Source: Chloroflexota bacterium
GTDB lineage: Bacteria; Chloroflexota; Dehalococcoidia; SZUA-161; SpSt-899
DNA length: 51,553 nucleotides
Reading direction: 5' to 3'
Assembly (NCBI GenBank): GCA_013203045.1
Contig: JABMQN010000261.1
Coordinates: 1 to 51,553 of the forward strand
A program made the translations under genes and the position numbers. Shown here in pieces: positions 16,968-24,517 of this stretch; the stretch's first letter is position 1; each line of letters starts with the position of its first letter. Under the pieces are notes generated by a model. The model had not been told where the DNA came from, did not search any database, and worked only from the letters and a program-made list of their open reading frames with translations.

Positions 16968-17510
16968 CTACCAACTCAGATAAATCTCATCTGTGATACC
17001 ATTGGGGATGATCAACTTAACACGGTAAGTTGTATCAGTGGAGAGTCCCGATCCGCCATAACTGCCTGAGTGAACAATTGTGACCTTCATGGTTTTATTC
17101 GGGCTCCACTCATCAGCACTATCCTCCAGCGAATCCTGCCAGTACGGCTTCACGCCACTGGCATAGTCTTCATGAGGTATTCGCACAAAATCGCCTTCCT
17201 TACCAAAAAATATGTCACATCGTTCAACGCCTAGAATGCGTGAAGATCCCACATTTTTTGCCCAGGCGAATATATCAAAAGAGCTGTTGGAATTGGTATC
17301 ATTCCAAAAAGAGGGACCATTGTTGGGGTCATACTCACTCACGGCATGGACAATTTCGACCCGGCTCTTGATCCTATCATCCACTACCGCGGCCATACTG
17401 ACCACAGCATCGCTGCCGCGATTGATTGCCGGATAGATTGCATTGAACATGAATGCAACACAAACTACCCCGGATATGATTAAGAGGACTGTGATTATTG
17501 CTTTGTCCAT
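16968..17510 (-). CDS. arlG: Archaellum stator protein ArlG-like (FlaG)
   Basis: The protein has 180 residues with one N-terminal membrane helix (about 4-27) followed by a beta-rich domain: IKSRVEIVHAVSEYD, FDIFAWAKNVGSSRILGVE and RCDIFFGKEGDFVRIPHED. The KNVGSSRI-like strand followed by D(I/V)FFG matches my memory of FlaG proteins. ArlG forms filaments capped by ArlF in the stator complex. The ATG is preceded by GGAG and overlaps the end of the ArlC/E gene by 16 bases, implying translational coupling. Confidence 0.8.
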   Translation of the reverse strand: MDKAIITVLLIISGVVCVAFMFNAIYPAINRGSDAVVSMAAVVDDRIKSRVEIVHAVSEYDPNNGPSFWNDTNSNSSFDIFAWAKNVGSSRILGVERCDIFFGKEGDFVRIPHEDYASGVKPYWQDSLEDSADEWSPNKTMKVTIVHSGSYGGSGLSTDTTYRVKLIIPNGITDEIYLSW

Positions 17511-18805
17511 GGATAGTCTCCATCATCACCAAAGAGAGTGGAAAGTACTGCTGATTCTGTTTTAAACTTTCCGCCCAAGAGGCCATCCAGTTGAAGCAAA
17601 ACACTTATGGAGTCTCCCATTGATACAGATCCTTCCGGCTTTTCATCATCAGCCAGAAGAATGATCTGGGGAATAGTGTCTTTGTAGCTCGAAGGAAGGT
17701 ATCCTGCCGTCCGATAAATTTCAACTATTGCTTCTACTTTTTCTTTACCTATCTTTTTAATGCTCTTTTCCACCCATCTTACTAATCCAATCAAAGTCAT
17801 CAAGTTTACTTCGTTTTGATCTTCGGCAGATTCTTCCTCAGTGTCCCAATAATCCCATTGGCGACGCTTCTTGTTGCCTGAAAGCACTCGACGAGCAGGA
17901 ACAGGCCTGCGTCCCTCGTCCTCCCTTACTTGATCTCTCTCCATTGGCATTCTCCTGGACGGGCGCACTCCCTGGCCACCACCAGACGATGGTCTCCTAC
18001 GACCTTCGCGAGTTCCCTGCCTGGGATGTGATTCGCGCACATCGTCATATTCGCCCTCTTCGTCATAGTCATCAATTCGTTCTCTATAATCATCAGCTCG
18101 TTCTTTCTGGTGAATATGTTTATGGTGTACTGGTTCAGAACCCTGCATAGGCTGTGGCATTTGTGGTGCCATAGATTGTTGCATTGGTTGTTGCCCCATC
18201 TGCTGAGGCGGTCCATATCCAGGCATGGCCTGCATAGGCTGCCCAAATTGCCCTGGCATACCTGGGGTTAGCTGCCCCGGCATACCTTCTCCAAATTGCC
18301 CCGGCATACCCGGTCCGAATTGTCCCGGCGTACCCATCCCATATTGCTCTGGCGCTGCCATCTGAGGCTGTGCTGGCTGAGATGCTGCCTGCCGCGCCTG
18401 ATCCAGGGCCCGCCGTTCTTGTTCCATCGCTTGTCTTTCAAGTTGCATCTGGTCCGCCATCGCTTGCATTTGATTGGATGATTCTTCCATTCTCCTTGCC
18501 CCCTCACTGAACTCGCCACCCATAGCCATCTCAGGTGGTCTTTGCTCAACCGCAGCTGGAGCGACAGGTGCAGGTGCAGGAGCAGGGTCAGCAGGATGAG
18601 AACTATCACCACCACCACCACCACCACCGATTATAGAAGCATCCACATCCCCTTTACTTCCACCTTGTCTTGCCTCAATCACCTGAAATGGATTGTCATA
18701 ATAGGACAGTACCCGCTCTCGTATATCGAGGAGCACGGTCTGTACCTCATTTTTAACAATCTTTATCTCGGCTTCGAGCTCATCAACTCTCTGGCTCAGT
18801 TCCAT
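17495..18805 (-). CDS. Fused ArlC/ArlE-like switch protein with long disordered linker
   Basis: Of 436 residues, the first 40 form a coiled coil ending in YYDNPF, matching the FlaC N-terminal pattern that ends in NPF. The C-terminal ~105 residues (LMTLIGLVRWVEKSIKKIGK, then EAIVEIYRTAGYLPSSYKDT) match the FlaD/FlaE domain. Between them lie about 285 residues of low-complexity sequence: a Gly run, Pro/Ala repeats, a Gln/Met-rich coil, tandem GMPGQFG-type repeats (about 159-188), a His patch and an acidic/Arg-rich stretch. ArlC/D/E link the archaellum motor to chemotaxis through CheF in Euryarchaeota. GGGAG precedes the ATG. Confidence 0.85.
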   Translation of the reverse strand: MELSQRVDELEAEIKIVKNEVQTVLLDIRERVLSYYDNPFQVIEARQGGSKGDVDASIIGGGGGGGDSSHPADPAPAPAPVAPAAVEQRPPEMAMGGEFSEGARRMEESSNQMQAMADQMQLERQAMEQERRALDQARQAASQPAQPQMAAPEQYGMGTPGQFGPGMPGQFGEGMPGQLTPGMPGQFGQPMQAMPGYGPPQQMGQQPMQQSMAPQMPQPMQGSEPVHHKHIHQKERADDYRERIDDYDEEGEYDDVRESHPRQGTREGRRRPSSGGGQGVRPSRRMPMERDQVREDEGRRPVPARRVLSGNKKRRQWDYWDTEEESAEDQNEVNLMTLIGLVRWVEKSIKKIGKEKVEAIVEIYRTAGYLPSSYKDTIPQIILLADDEKPEGSVSMGDSISVLLQLDGLLGGKFKTESAVLSTLFGDDGDYPWTKQ

Positions 18806-18866
18806 GACTTGCTCCCGGGATGGGGAGGACAGTTTTCAATCAACTTTTTTCACCTCCCCATTAGGC

Positions 18867-18907
18867 CAACACTCAGCAGTCAGGCAATACCCCCCTGCTG
18901 AGTGTTG
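18867..18907 (-). terminator. Strong hairpin between the last archaellin gene and the ArlC/E gene
   Basis: CAACACTCAGCAG and CTGCTGAGTGTTG form a perfect 13-bp stem around a 15-base loop. No T-run follows on the minus strand. It may cause partial termination or block 3' decay so that filament subunits are made in excess over motor parts. Confidence 0.6.
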
Positions 18908-18975
18908 TCTCAACGAGCACACTTCGCTTTGTTTAGGCAAGTTCTTTATTACAAGAATCTTTTCTTTATATCTCT

Positions 18976-20106
18976 CTAGTTGAGGCGCATTACGGGACTC
19001 AAGTAGGCCGGTATGCGTTTCTCCATCAGGAGGGTAGCACCAACCGACGGCATCATCTGTATGCTGAAGAGATCGTTTGCGCCCAGGTGGTTTGCATTGT
19101 CATCAACGAATGGATCGAGGTCATTGGTGCCATTGGAATAAAGCCCCGTACTTCCATCGTAGTCCTGCATCCACACAGTAATCACTGCCTTTTCAGCATC
19201 TTCCAGCAGGAAGTCACCATCATCTTCATAACCACCGGAGAACGATACGGTCCAGGCCGTCTCAGGAATAACGATGTTGGAATCGCTATAGCTGATCAGG
19301 GTAACCGATTCACCATCCGTAAATACAGTCCTGAGATCATCAAGGTGAATTTCCGAGTTGTCCACACTGGTAGTCGTAGTGTACAAAGCAACTGTATCAA
19401 CAGTACTCATACCGGCAGCGCTCGGGTCAGTAATCGTGAGTGAGCACTTCTTCCACGTGTTGGTAGCCAGGGCCGGGAAGTTGATGGTTGCGGCCAGTGT
19501 TCCGCTGGTCCCGCCGTCATATAATCTGAACTGGAGGTCCCCGGCTGTACGTGCCTCACTGGACTTGGCCCACACCGAGATCTTGTTCATGATTGTCAAA
19601 TCCACATTGGAAAACGATTCGGTTCCGACAATCGAGTTGGCCGTGATACCAGTACCCAGCGTAAATTTGGCACTGCGTGGAGGCTCCCTGTAATCAGCTG
19701 AGTCAATGGAACACGTTGCAGTTCCTGACGACCATGTATCATCACAATCATCCAACGTCGGGGACTTGAGTGTGCCATCATCCTGCACATAATAAGGAGG
19801 GGTCAGGTCGATTGCCTTGCCATCCAGCAAAGCATTGCCCACGGTGAAGGATATCTTGGTGATACAGTCGTCAGAGTTAGCCGTGCCCTTATACGCCAGC
19901 ACGCTTCCCCTTAATTCTGATGTGGCCTGAGCCTGGGAAACCCCAGAGTGCACCGTCTCATCCGCTTTCTGCGCCGAGAACAGGCCTGCTGAAAGGACGG
20001 TATAAGCGAACACCGAAGCAACCACTATAAAAGCAATTATGATGATTGCCGTTTCCAATCCGGTTATACCTCTTTCATCCTGGTGAATTCTAAAAATCCG
20101 CGTCAT
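18976..20106 (-). CDS. arlB: Large archaellin (ArlB) with an inserted beta-sandwich domain
   Basis: The protein has 376 residues. The class III signal peptide is short and ends ERG|ITGLETA (cleavage predicted after Gly13), followed by the hydrophobic polymerisation helix (about 20-43). The archaellin beta-domain is interrupted at about 107-262 by an extra domain that reads like a carbohydrate-binding jelly roll: KISVWAKSSEARTAGDLQFR, INFPALATNTWKKCSLTI and SEIHLDDLRT. The archaellin fold then resumes (VTLISYSDSNIVIPETAW) and closes with the family ending RIPAYLSPVMRLN. AGAGG precedes the ATG. It could be a filament subunit displaying an adhesive domain, or a tip or minor subunit. Confidence 0.88.
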   Translation of the reverse strand: MTRIFRIHQDERGITGLETAIIIIAFIVVASVFAYTVLSAGLFSAQKADETVHSGVSQAQATSELRGSVLAYKGTANSDDCITKISFTVGNALLDGKAIDLTPPYYVQDDGTLKSPTLDDCDDTWSSGTATCSIDSADYREPPRSAKFTLGTGITANSIVGTESFSNVDLTIMNKISVWAKSSEARTAGDLQFRLYDGGTSGTLAATINFPALATNTWKKCSLTITDPSAAGMSTVDTVALYTTTTSVDNSEIHLDDLRTVFTDGESVTLISYSDSNIVIPETAWTVSFSGGYEDDGDFLLEDAEKAVITVWMQDYDGSTGLYSNGTNDLDPFVDDNANHLGANDLFSIQMMPSVGATLLMEKRIPAYLSPVMRLN

Positions 20107-20224
20107 CTTCTCACCTCTCTATCGAAAAGATTCCTGTTATCATCCATTCGCATCTTAGTATACGCTTGCATTCTTACTTGTCATTTAGCTTTAATTGAAG
20201 CATTTGCCCCAATAACCAGCCACA

Positions 20225-20755
20225 TTATTTCAAGTTCATTACTGGTTGCATTTCGTCAGGCAAGGTTCTACCGACAGTAAGCACTTTGCCATCAGGCGTC
20301 CTGATTTCAATATCGAAGTAATTGCCGGCACCCGGATCGGGAGTACTTATAGCCAGGCGGAAATTCTCACCAGCCTCAAGCATATTGTCGTAGTCTCCCT
20401 GACCATACTGGGCAAAAGTCCAGCTCAAACCATCAACACGTTGCTGATCATCGATATACGAAACCATTACTACGTTACTCGGTGGCGCGGTGAAGTTCAC
20501 GGGCTCAGCACCTTCCGGGATCGCCACGGTAAAGACGACCTCGCTCACCTGAGACCCATCCCCCCGGGCAAGCACGGCATCGCGCAATTGCAGTGATCCG
20601 TTATCACTCGCTCCGGCATAGACAGGCACGTTTTCTGTATCCGAGGAGAAATCCGCAGCGGCAACCAGTCCCGCAACAGCCAGGCAGGCAACGAGCATCG
20701 TTCCCACCATAAGCCTGGTAACACCCCGGTCATTGTTAATCATCTTTGCCAACAT
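20225..20755 (-). CDS. Divergent archaellin-like protein (probable minor subunit)
   Basis: The start is placed at Met 20755 because AAGGAG lies six bases before it and the product then begins MLAKMINNDRG, like its neighbours (MLKRLMN, MLNRFLK). The signal junction is DRG|VTRLMVGTMLVACLAVAG: Gly is kept before the cleavage site, but the conserved ITGLETA is replaced, with no Glu at +5. The beta-domain keeps archaellin landmarks: SNVVMVSYIDDQQRVDGLSW, DNMLEAGENFRL and the family C-terminus RTLPDEMQPVMNLK. About 176 residues, shorter than the others. Loss of Glu5 suggests a different place in the filament, such as base, cap or initiator. Confidence 0.75.
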   Translation of the reverse strand: MLAKMINNDRGVTRLMVGTMLVACLAVAGLVAAADFSSDTENVPVYAGASDNGSLQLRDAVLARGDGSQVSEVVFTVAIPEGAEPVNFTAPPSNVVMVSYIDDQQRVDGLSWTFAQYGQGDYDNMLEAGENFRLAISTPDPGAGNYFDIEIRTPDGKVLTVGRTLPDEMQPVMNLK

Positions 20756-20805
20756 CATCATCTCCTTAACTCTAGAGACTTTCATCGTTGCGGAGGGATT
20801 ACCTA

Positions 20806-20845
20806 CCCGCCCGGGTTCACCTCATCGGGCAGAAGCCCGGGCGGG
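20806..20845 (-). terminator. GC-rich hairpin upstream of the divergent archaellin gene
   Basis: CCCGCCCGGG and CCCGGGCGGG form a perfect 10-bp stem around a 20-base loop, in the gap after the 259-aa archaellin gene. No T-run follows. It may act as an attenuator or an mRNA-stabilising structure within the archaellin transcript. Confidence 0.55.
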
Positions 20846-20971
20846 AATTCCTCCATGTAATCCATTTTTTCTTCAGCTCCACATGGGTCGGGGCAGTATA
20901 GACATCGTCTCCTCTCTTTCAGAGGACAAAAACCTGTTGTTCTGCCCCACACCCCATATTCGCATCGATAC

Positions 20972-21751
20972 TTAGTTCAAGTCCATTGATTGATCTATGT
21001 AGGCCGGCAAGGTCCTCTCAATTGAAAGAACAGCACCCTCCGATGACTTGACCTGTAGCCTGAACTCGTGATTGGCATCCATGAGCTGGGTAGTGGCAGC
21101 ATCATCACCATCATCAAAATAGGATGCAGTTCCACTGGTGACATTCAAATTAAAGTCTGTACCATCATGTGGCACCAGCCACACGGTAATCTGGGCCTTC
21201 TCACCAGCCTCAAGCAGGTTGTCGCTATCGTTGCTGCCCAGCCAGGTTTTTGTCCAGGCACAATCCTCAAAGTGATTGAATTTGTCGTCATAGTCAATAA
21301 CGGTAACATGATTATCCGGGCTTGATGCGGTAATGGCATCAGGCGGATCGCCACCCTGTGAAGCAGTATATGGAGCTGACAGGTCGATGGGTTCTCCACC
21401 CAGCACATTGGCTACGGTAAACTGTATGCGGGTTACGACTGTACCAGTTGCAGCCAAAAGACTCTCGCCATCCGTGTTCCGATTTATTAAATCTGTAGTC
21501 TGCCCTGTTTGAGCAAGGCTACCGGAAGAATAGGCAATTACCCCACCTTTAAGTTCCATGGTACTCTGGGCTGACTCTAGGCCGCTGTAAACCGATTCGC
21601 TGCTCTTCTGTGTGGCAAACAGCCCGGCAGACAGGACGGTGTAGGCAAACACCGCAGCTACGACCACGAATGCAATCAGGATGATGGCGGTCTCTAGACC
21701 AGTGATTCCTTCCTGATAGCGGTTAATCTTGTTCATTAATCTCTTTAGCAT
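20972..21751 (-). CDS. arlB: Archaellin (ArlB), 259 residues
   Basis: The class III signal ends YQEG|ITGLETA and is followed by the polymerisation helix IILIAFVVVAAVFAYTVLSA, nearly identical to the other copies. The C-terminal beta-domain contains EPIDLSAPY, NLLEAGEKAQITVWLVPHDG and the closing RTLPAYIDQSMDLN. It is longer than the 203-211-residue copies because of inserted loops near 70-100 and 185-225. AGGAGG lies five bases before the ATG. Two NxS/T sequons (NVTS and others) are present. It is expected to be a filament subunit after cleavage by a prepilin peptidase that is not in this window. Confidence 0.92.
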   Translation of the reverse strand: MLKRLMNKINRYQEGITGLETAIILIAFVVVAAVFAYTVLSAGLFATQKSSESVYSGLESAQSTMELKGGVIAYSSGSLAQTGQTTDLINRNTDGESLLAATGTVVTRIQFTVANVLGGEPIDLSAPYTASQGGDPPDAITASSPDNHVTVIDYDDKFNHFEDCAWTKTWLGSNDSDNLLEAGEKAQITVWLVPHDGTDFNLNVTSGTASYFDDGDDAATTQLMDANHEFRLQVKSSEGAVLSIERTLPAYIDQSMDLN

Positions 21752-21794
21752 TTTTTCCTCCTTTCTTATTCAAACTGGATAAAATATTCGTTTA

Positions 21795-22430
21795 CTATCT
21801 CAAGTTCATCACAGCATCAATGTAGGCAGGCGTAGTCCTGTTGATCTTCATCACAGCACCGGAAGCCGGTTTGACCTCGATAGTGAACTCATGATTGGCA
21901 TTGATATCGTCGGTAAGAAGATCTGTGAAGTCACTGTCGTCTGCAACACTCCCAGGGACGGTAACCTGGAATCGCTCTCCGGATTCCAGGAGAGTATCAC
22001 CATCATCATCACCCAACACTTTATAGCTCCAGTAAAGGTCATCAATCCTGACGTTTTTATCAACATAGGACATGACCATCACATTGGTGGAAGCTGCTGC
22101 AGCTGTTCCCTTGCTATCATAAGTTGGCTCGGTGAAGTTGATCGGCTCTCCTTCCAAAGCATTGGCCAGGCTGAACTTTACCCACTCTAAGTCATCACCG
22201 GCTGTGCCAAATCCAATAACAGCACCATCAAGTTCCATAGTACTCGATGCCTCTTCCAGGCCGGAATAGACCGCCTCACTACTCTTCTGTGAGGAGAACA
22301 GTCCGGCAGACAGTACGGTGTAGGCGAATACCGCAGCCACGACCACGAATGCGATCAGGATGATGGCCGTTTCCAGCCCGGTTATTCCCTTTTGATTCTC
22401 TTTCATTCTTTTGAGAAATCTGTTTAACAT
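21795..22430 (-). CDS. arlB: Archaellin (ArlB), 211 residues
   Basis: The signal junction is NQKG|ITGLETA, then the same hydrophobic helix (AIILIAFVVVAAVFAYTV). The outer domain shows EPINFTEPTYDSKG, VMVMSYVDKNVRIDDLYWSY, DTLLESGERFQVTVPG and the common C-terminus RTTPAYIDAVMNLR. The Asp-rich loop DDDGDTLLESGE recurs in all copies and may bind Ca2+, as reported for some archaellins. AGGAGG precedes the ATG. It is transcribed between the 203-aa and 259-aa copies. Confidence 0.93.
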   Translation of the reverse strand: MLNRFLKRMKENQKGITGLETAIILIAFVVVAAVFAYTVLSAGLFSSQKSSEAVYSGLEEASSTMELDGAVIGFGTAGDDLEWVKFSLANALEGEPINFTEPTYDSKGTAAAASTNVMVMSYVDKNVRIDDLYWSYKVLGDDDGDTLLESGERFQVTVPGSVADDSDFTDLLTDDINANHEFTIEVKPASGAVMKINRTTPAYIDAVMNLR

Positions 22431-22644
22431 GTGTTTTTCCTCCTTTCGTTTCTACTGATCCTTTTCTTTTCTATTTAAACCTCACATCTTAGTGGGATCT
22501 CTTTCTCTCTCATGTACCATTTTCCCCTCCTCTATTACTAGAGTTTTATATTTCATTAATAACCAGATTCATCGACCGGTGAACCTGGGATCCAAGCTCA
22601 ATTTCACATCGCATTTATACCTCCCTCCTTCATCATCCCCCGCT

Positions 22645-23256
22645 CTAGTAGAAGTTCATCACCTTATCTATCTCGCCTGGAGTAGTTCTCTCCATCAGGA
22701 GAGTGGCGCCCTCAGGTGGCCTTATTTCTATCGAAAACGTTGTGTTCTTTTTAAGCGTGGGACTCAGTGCGTTGGTGGTCCCACTTTCCAGCCTGGGAAT
22801 CGTAATCTCGAACTGCTCATCAATCTCTAATAGGTAGTCCCCATCATTTTTCCCCACCGAGGTTGATGACCAGCATATGTCCTCTTTCCATTGATTCTTA
22901 TCCATGTAGCATATGACCACCACGTTGCCGGTACTGCTGGAAACTGTCTTAGGCGTAAGATCGATCGGGTGACCCATCAGGGCAAGCTTCAAAGTGAATT
23001 TCATTTGGTCAACTGCATCGTTGTCACCGGCATCTTGAGCGATGAAGTAACCACTGATTTCCAGGGTACTCTGAGTCTCTTCCAATCCTTCAAAAACTGC
23101 TTCCTGGCTCTTCTGGGTAGCGAACAATCCTGCTGAGATTATCGTATAGGCAAATACTGCTGCCACAACTACAAATGCAATCAGGATAATGGCTGTTTCC
23201 AGCCCCGTTATACCTCTCTGATCCTTACGCACGTTTTTCATCTGATTCAAAATCAC
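22645..23256 (-). CDS. arlB: Archaellin (ArlB), 203 residues, second copy
   Basis: It starts at GTG (23254-23256) after an AGAGGGGG site. The signal junction is DQRG|ITGLETA, then IILIAFVVVAAVFAYTIISA. The beta-domain has HPIDLTPKTV, VVVICYMDKNQWKEDICWSS, DYLLEIDEQFEITIPRLESG and the ending RTTPGEIDKVMNFY. Its layout and length match the first copy at 23324-23935. The 214 bases between it and the next archaellin gene contain no further feature. Confidence 0.93.
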   Translation of the reverse strand: MILNQMKNVRKDQRGITGLETAIILIAFVVVAAVFAYTIISAGLFATQKSQEAVFEGLEETQSTLEISGYFIAQDAGDNDAVDQMKFTLKLALMGHPIDLTPKTVSSSTGNVVVICYMDKNQWKEDICWSSTSVGKNDGDYLLEIDEQFEITIPRLESGTTNALSPTLKKNTTFSIEIRPPEGATLLMERTTPGEIDKVMNFY

Positions 23257-23323
23257 TCTTTTGCCCCCTCTCCTTTGACTAAATACGCGGTCTTTTAGGA
23301 AAGGTCACTTACTATATAGTCTC

Positions 23324-23935
23324 TCAATTAAGGTTCATCACCGGATCAATTTTTTTGGGAAGTCTTCTCTCAATGACTAGCGTAGCACCACCACCCGGCT
23401 TGACTTCGAGTATGAACTGGTGCTTTCTCGCCAGATTACCGGTTAAACCGTTGACAGTCCCAGTTTCAAGGTTATCTAACGTAATGCGGAATGACTCGTT
23501 CTCTTCCAGCATATTGTCACCATCTCCAGCCCCAACGGCTGTCCGCGACCACGCCAGTTCTTCCTTATATTCCTGGGAGCCCGAATAAGCGATTACTACC
23601 TTATTAGCTGAGGTAGCAGGGGTACCAGCGGTAAAATCCATCGCTTCCCCGCCCTGAACAACTTTCACTACAAATTCGATTTTGTCTACATAGTCATTAT
23701 CATCTGTATCGTAGGCATAAACCGGTCCACTGAGTTGCATTGTGCTCTGGGTGGCCTCTAGTCCGGAATAAACTGTTTCACTACTTTTACCGGTAGCAAA
23801 CAGTCCAGCGGACAGAACGGTATAGGCAAAAACCGCAGCCACTACCACAAATGCAATCAGGATGATGGCTGTTTCCAGCCCGGTTATGCCTTTCTGACTA
23901 CCGCTTAACTTCTGTATCATTATTCTTGCTAACAT
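23324..23935 (-). CDS. arlB: Archaellin (ArlB), 203 residues, first gene of the cluster
   Basis: This is the promoter-proximal archaellin. The ATG follows AAGGAGG. The signal junction is SQKG|ITGLETA and the helix IILIAFVVVAAVFAYTVLSA. The outer domain contains EAMDFTAGTPATSANKVVIA, DNMLEENESFRITLDNLETG and the conserved end RRLPKKIDPVMNLN. Being first and with the strongest ribosome-binding site, it is a good candidate for the major filament protein. N-terminal DNA is strongly conserved with the other copies, consistent with duplication or gene conversion in the helix region. Confidence 0.93.
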   Translation of the reverse strand: MLARIMIQKLSGSQKGITGLETAIILIAFVVVAAVFAYTVLSAGLFATGKSSETVYSGLEATQSTMQLSGPVYAYDTDDNDYVDKIEFVVKVVQGGEAMDFTAGTPATSANKVVIAYSGSQEYKEELAWSRTAVGAGDGDNMLEENESFRITLDNLETGTVNGLTGNLARKHQFILEVKPGGGATLVIERRLPKKIDPVMNLN

Positions 23936-24517
23936 TTTTAGATACCTCCTTACCTAGGCCTTCGCTTCCTTGCGATTTTAGAAAAGGTCTTCGACAAACA
24001 TATAAGAAGATAGAAACCGCTGTCGCACTGGCATACACCGTGGTGACCATCGACCTCGTCAGGTTTGCAAACTGCTCACTTCTTCTTATAGTGTCTGTAT
24101 TCAAATTCACTTCCCACTTTCACAAGAAAGACTGGTGCCTAGTTAGGCTATTCTGCTCCGCTCTTGCGGCTGGCTCGTCCCGTCCCCGTTCTCTATTAAT
24201 AAGGATCTCGGGACTAACCTCCTGGCTCTTCTTGCTTAAATCTCTCTCGGTTCACCTGTCCATGAGATTCTGTATGTCAAATATGCGCACCGAAAAGCGT
24301 TTTTCGCGCATTTTCAGTCCCATGTGCACCAATTTACTATCTTTACCTTGGGATAGATACCGTGCTAGCCCATATTTCCCTAGCGGTTTTTCCCCACATT
24401 TTTCTTGGGGGCTTAACCCCATAAAATTAGCTCCAAACCCCGCAGTAGGAATAGGGGGTTTCCCGTTGCAAAGCCCGGACATTCAGGGTAAGGTTAAATA
24501 CATCTGATGGTTGAACA
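23936..24517. other. Divergent regulatory region upstream of the archaellum operon
   Basis: The 580 bases separate the first archaellin gene from the divergently oriented regulator. I see no supported gene. A hairpin lies at 24284-24310 (TGCGC...GCGCA around GAAAAGCGTTTTC-type arms). No convincing -35/-10 or sigma28-like box could be identified for the minus-strand operon, so control by an unusual promoter or activator is possible. Confidence 0.5.
24284..24310. promoter_or_regulatory. Inverted repeat in the archaellum upstream region
   Basis: CGAAAA and TTTTCG form a compact dyad extended by TGCGC and GCGCA on the outside. There is no T-run after it in either direction, so an operator or RNA structure is more likely than a terminator. 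Evidence is limited to the symmetry and the position. Confidence 0.3.

Noticed and set aside
23936..24240. A sigma70 or sigma28 promoter for the archaellum operon
   Set aside because: TATAAG- and TATATG-like strings occur on the minus strand, but none has a fitting -35 at the right distance, and no GCCGATAA-type box is seen.
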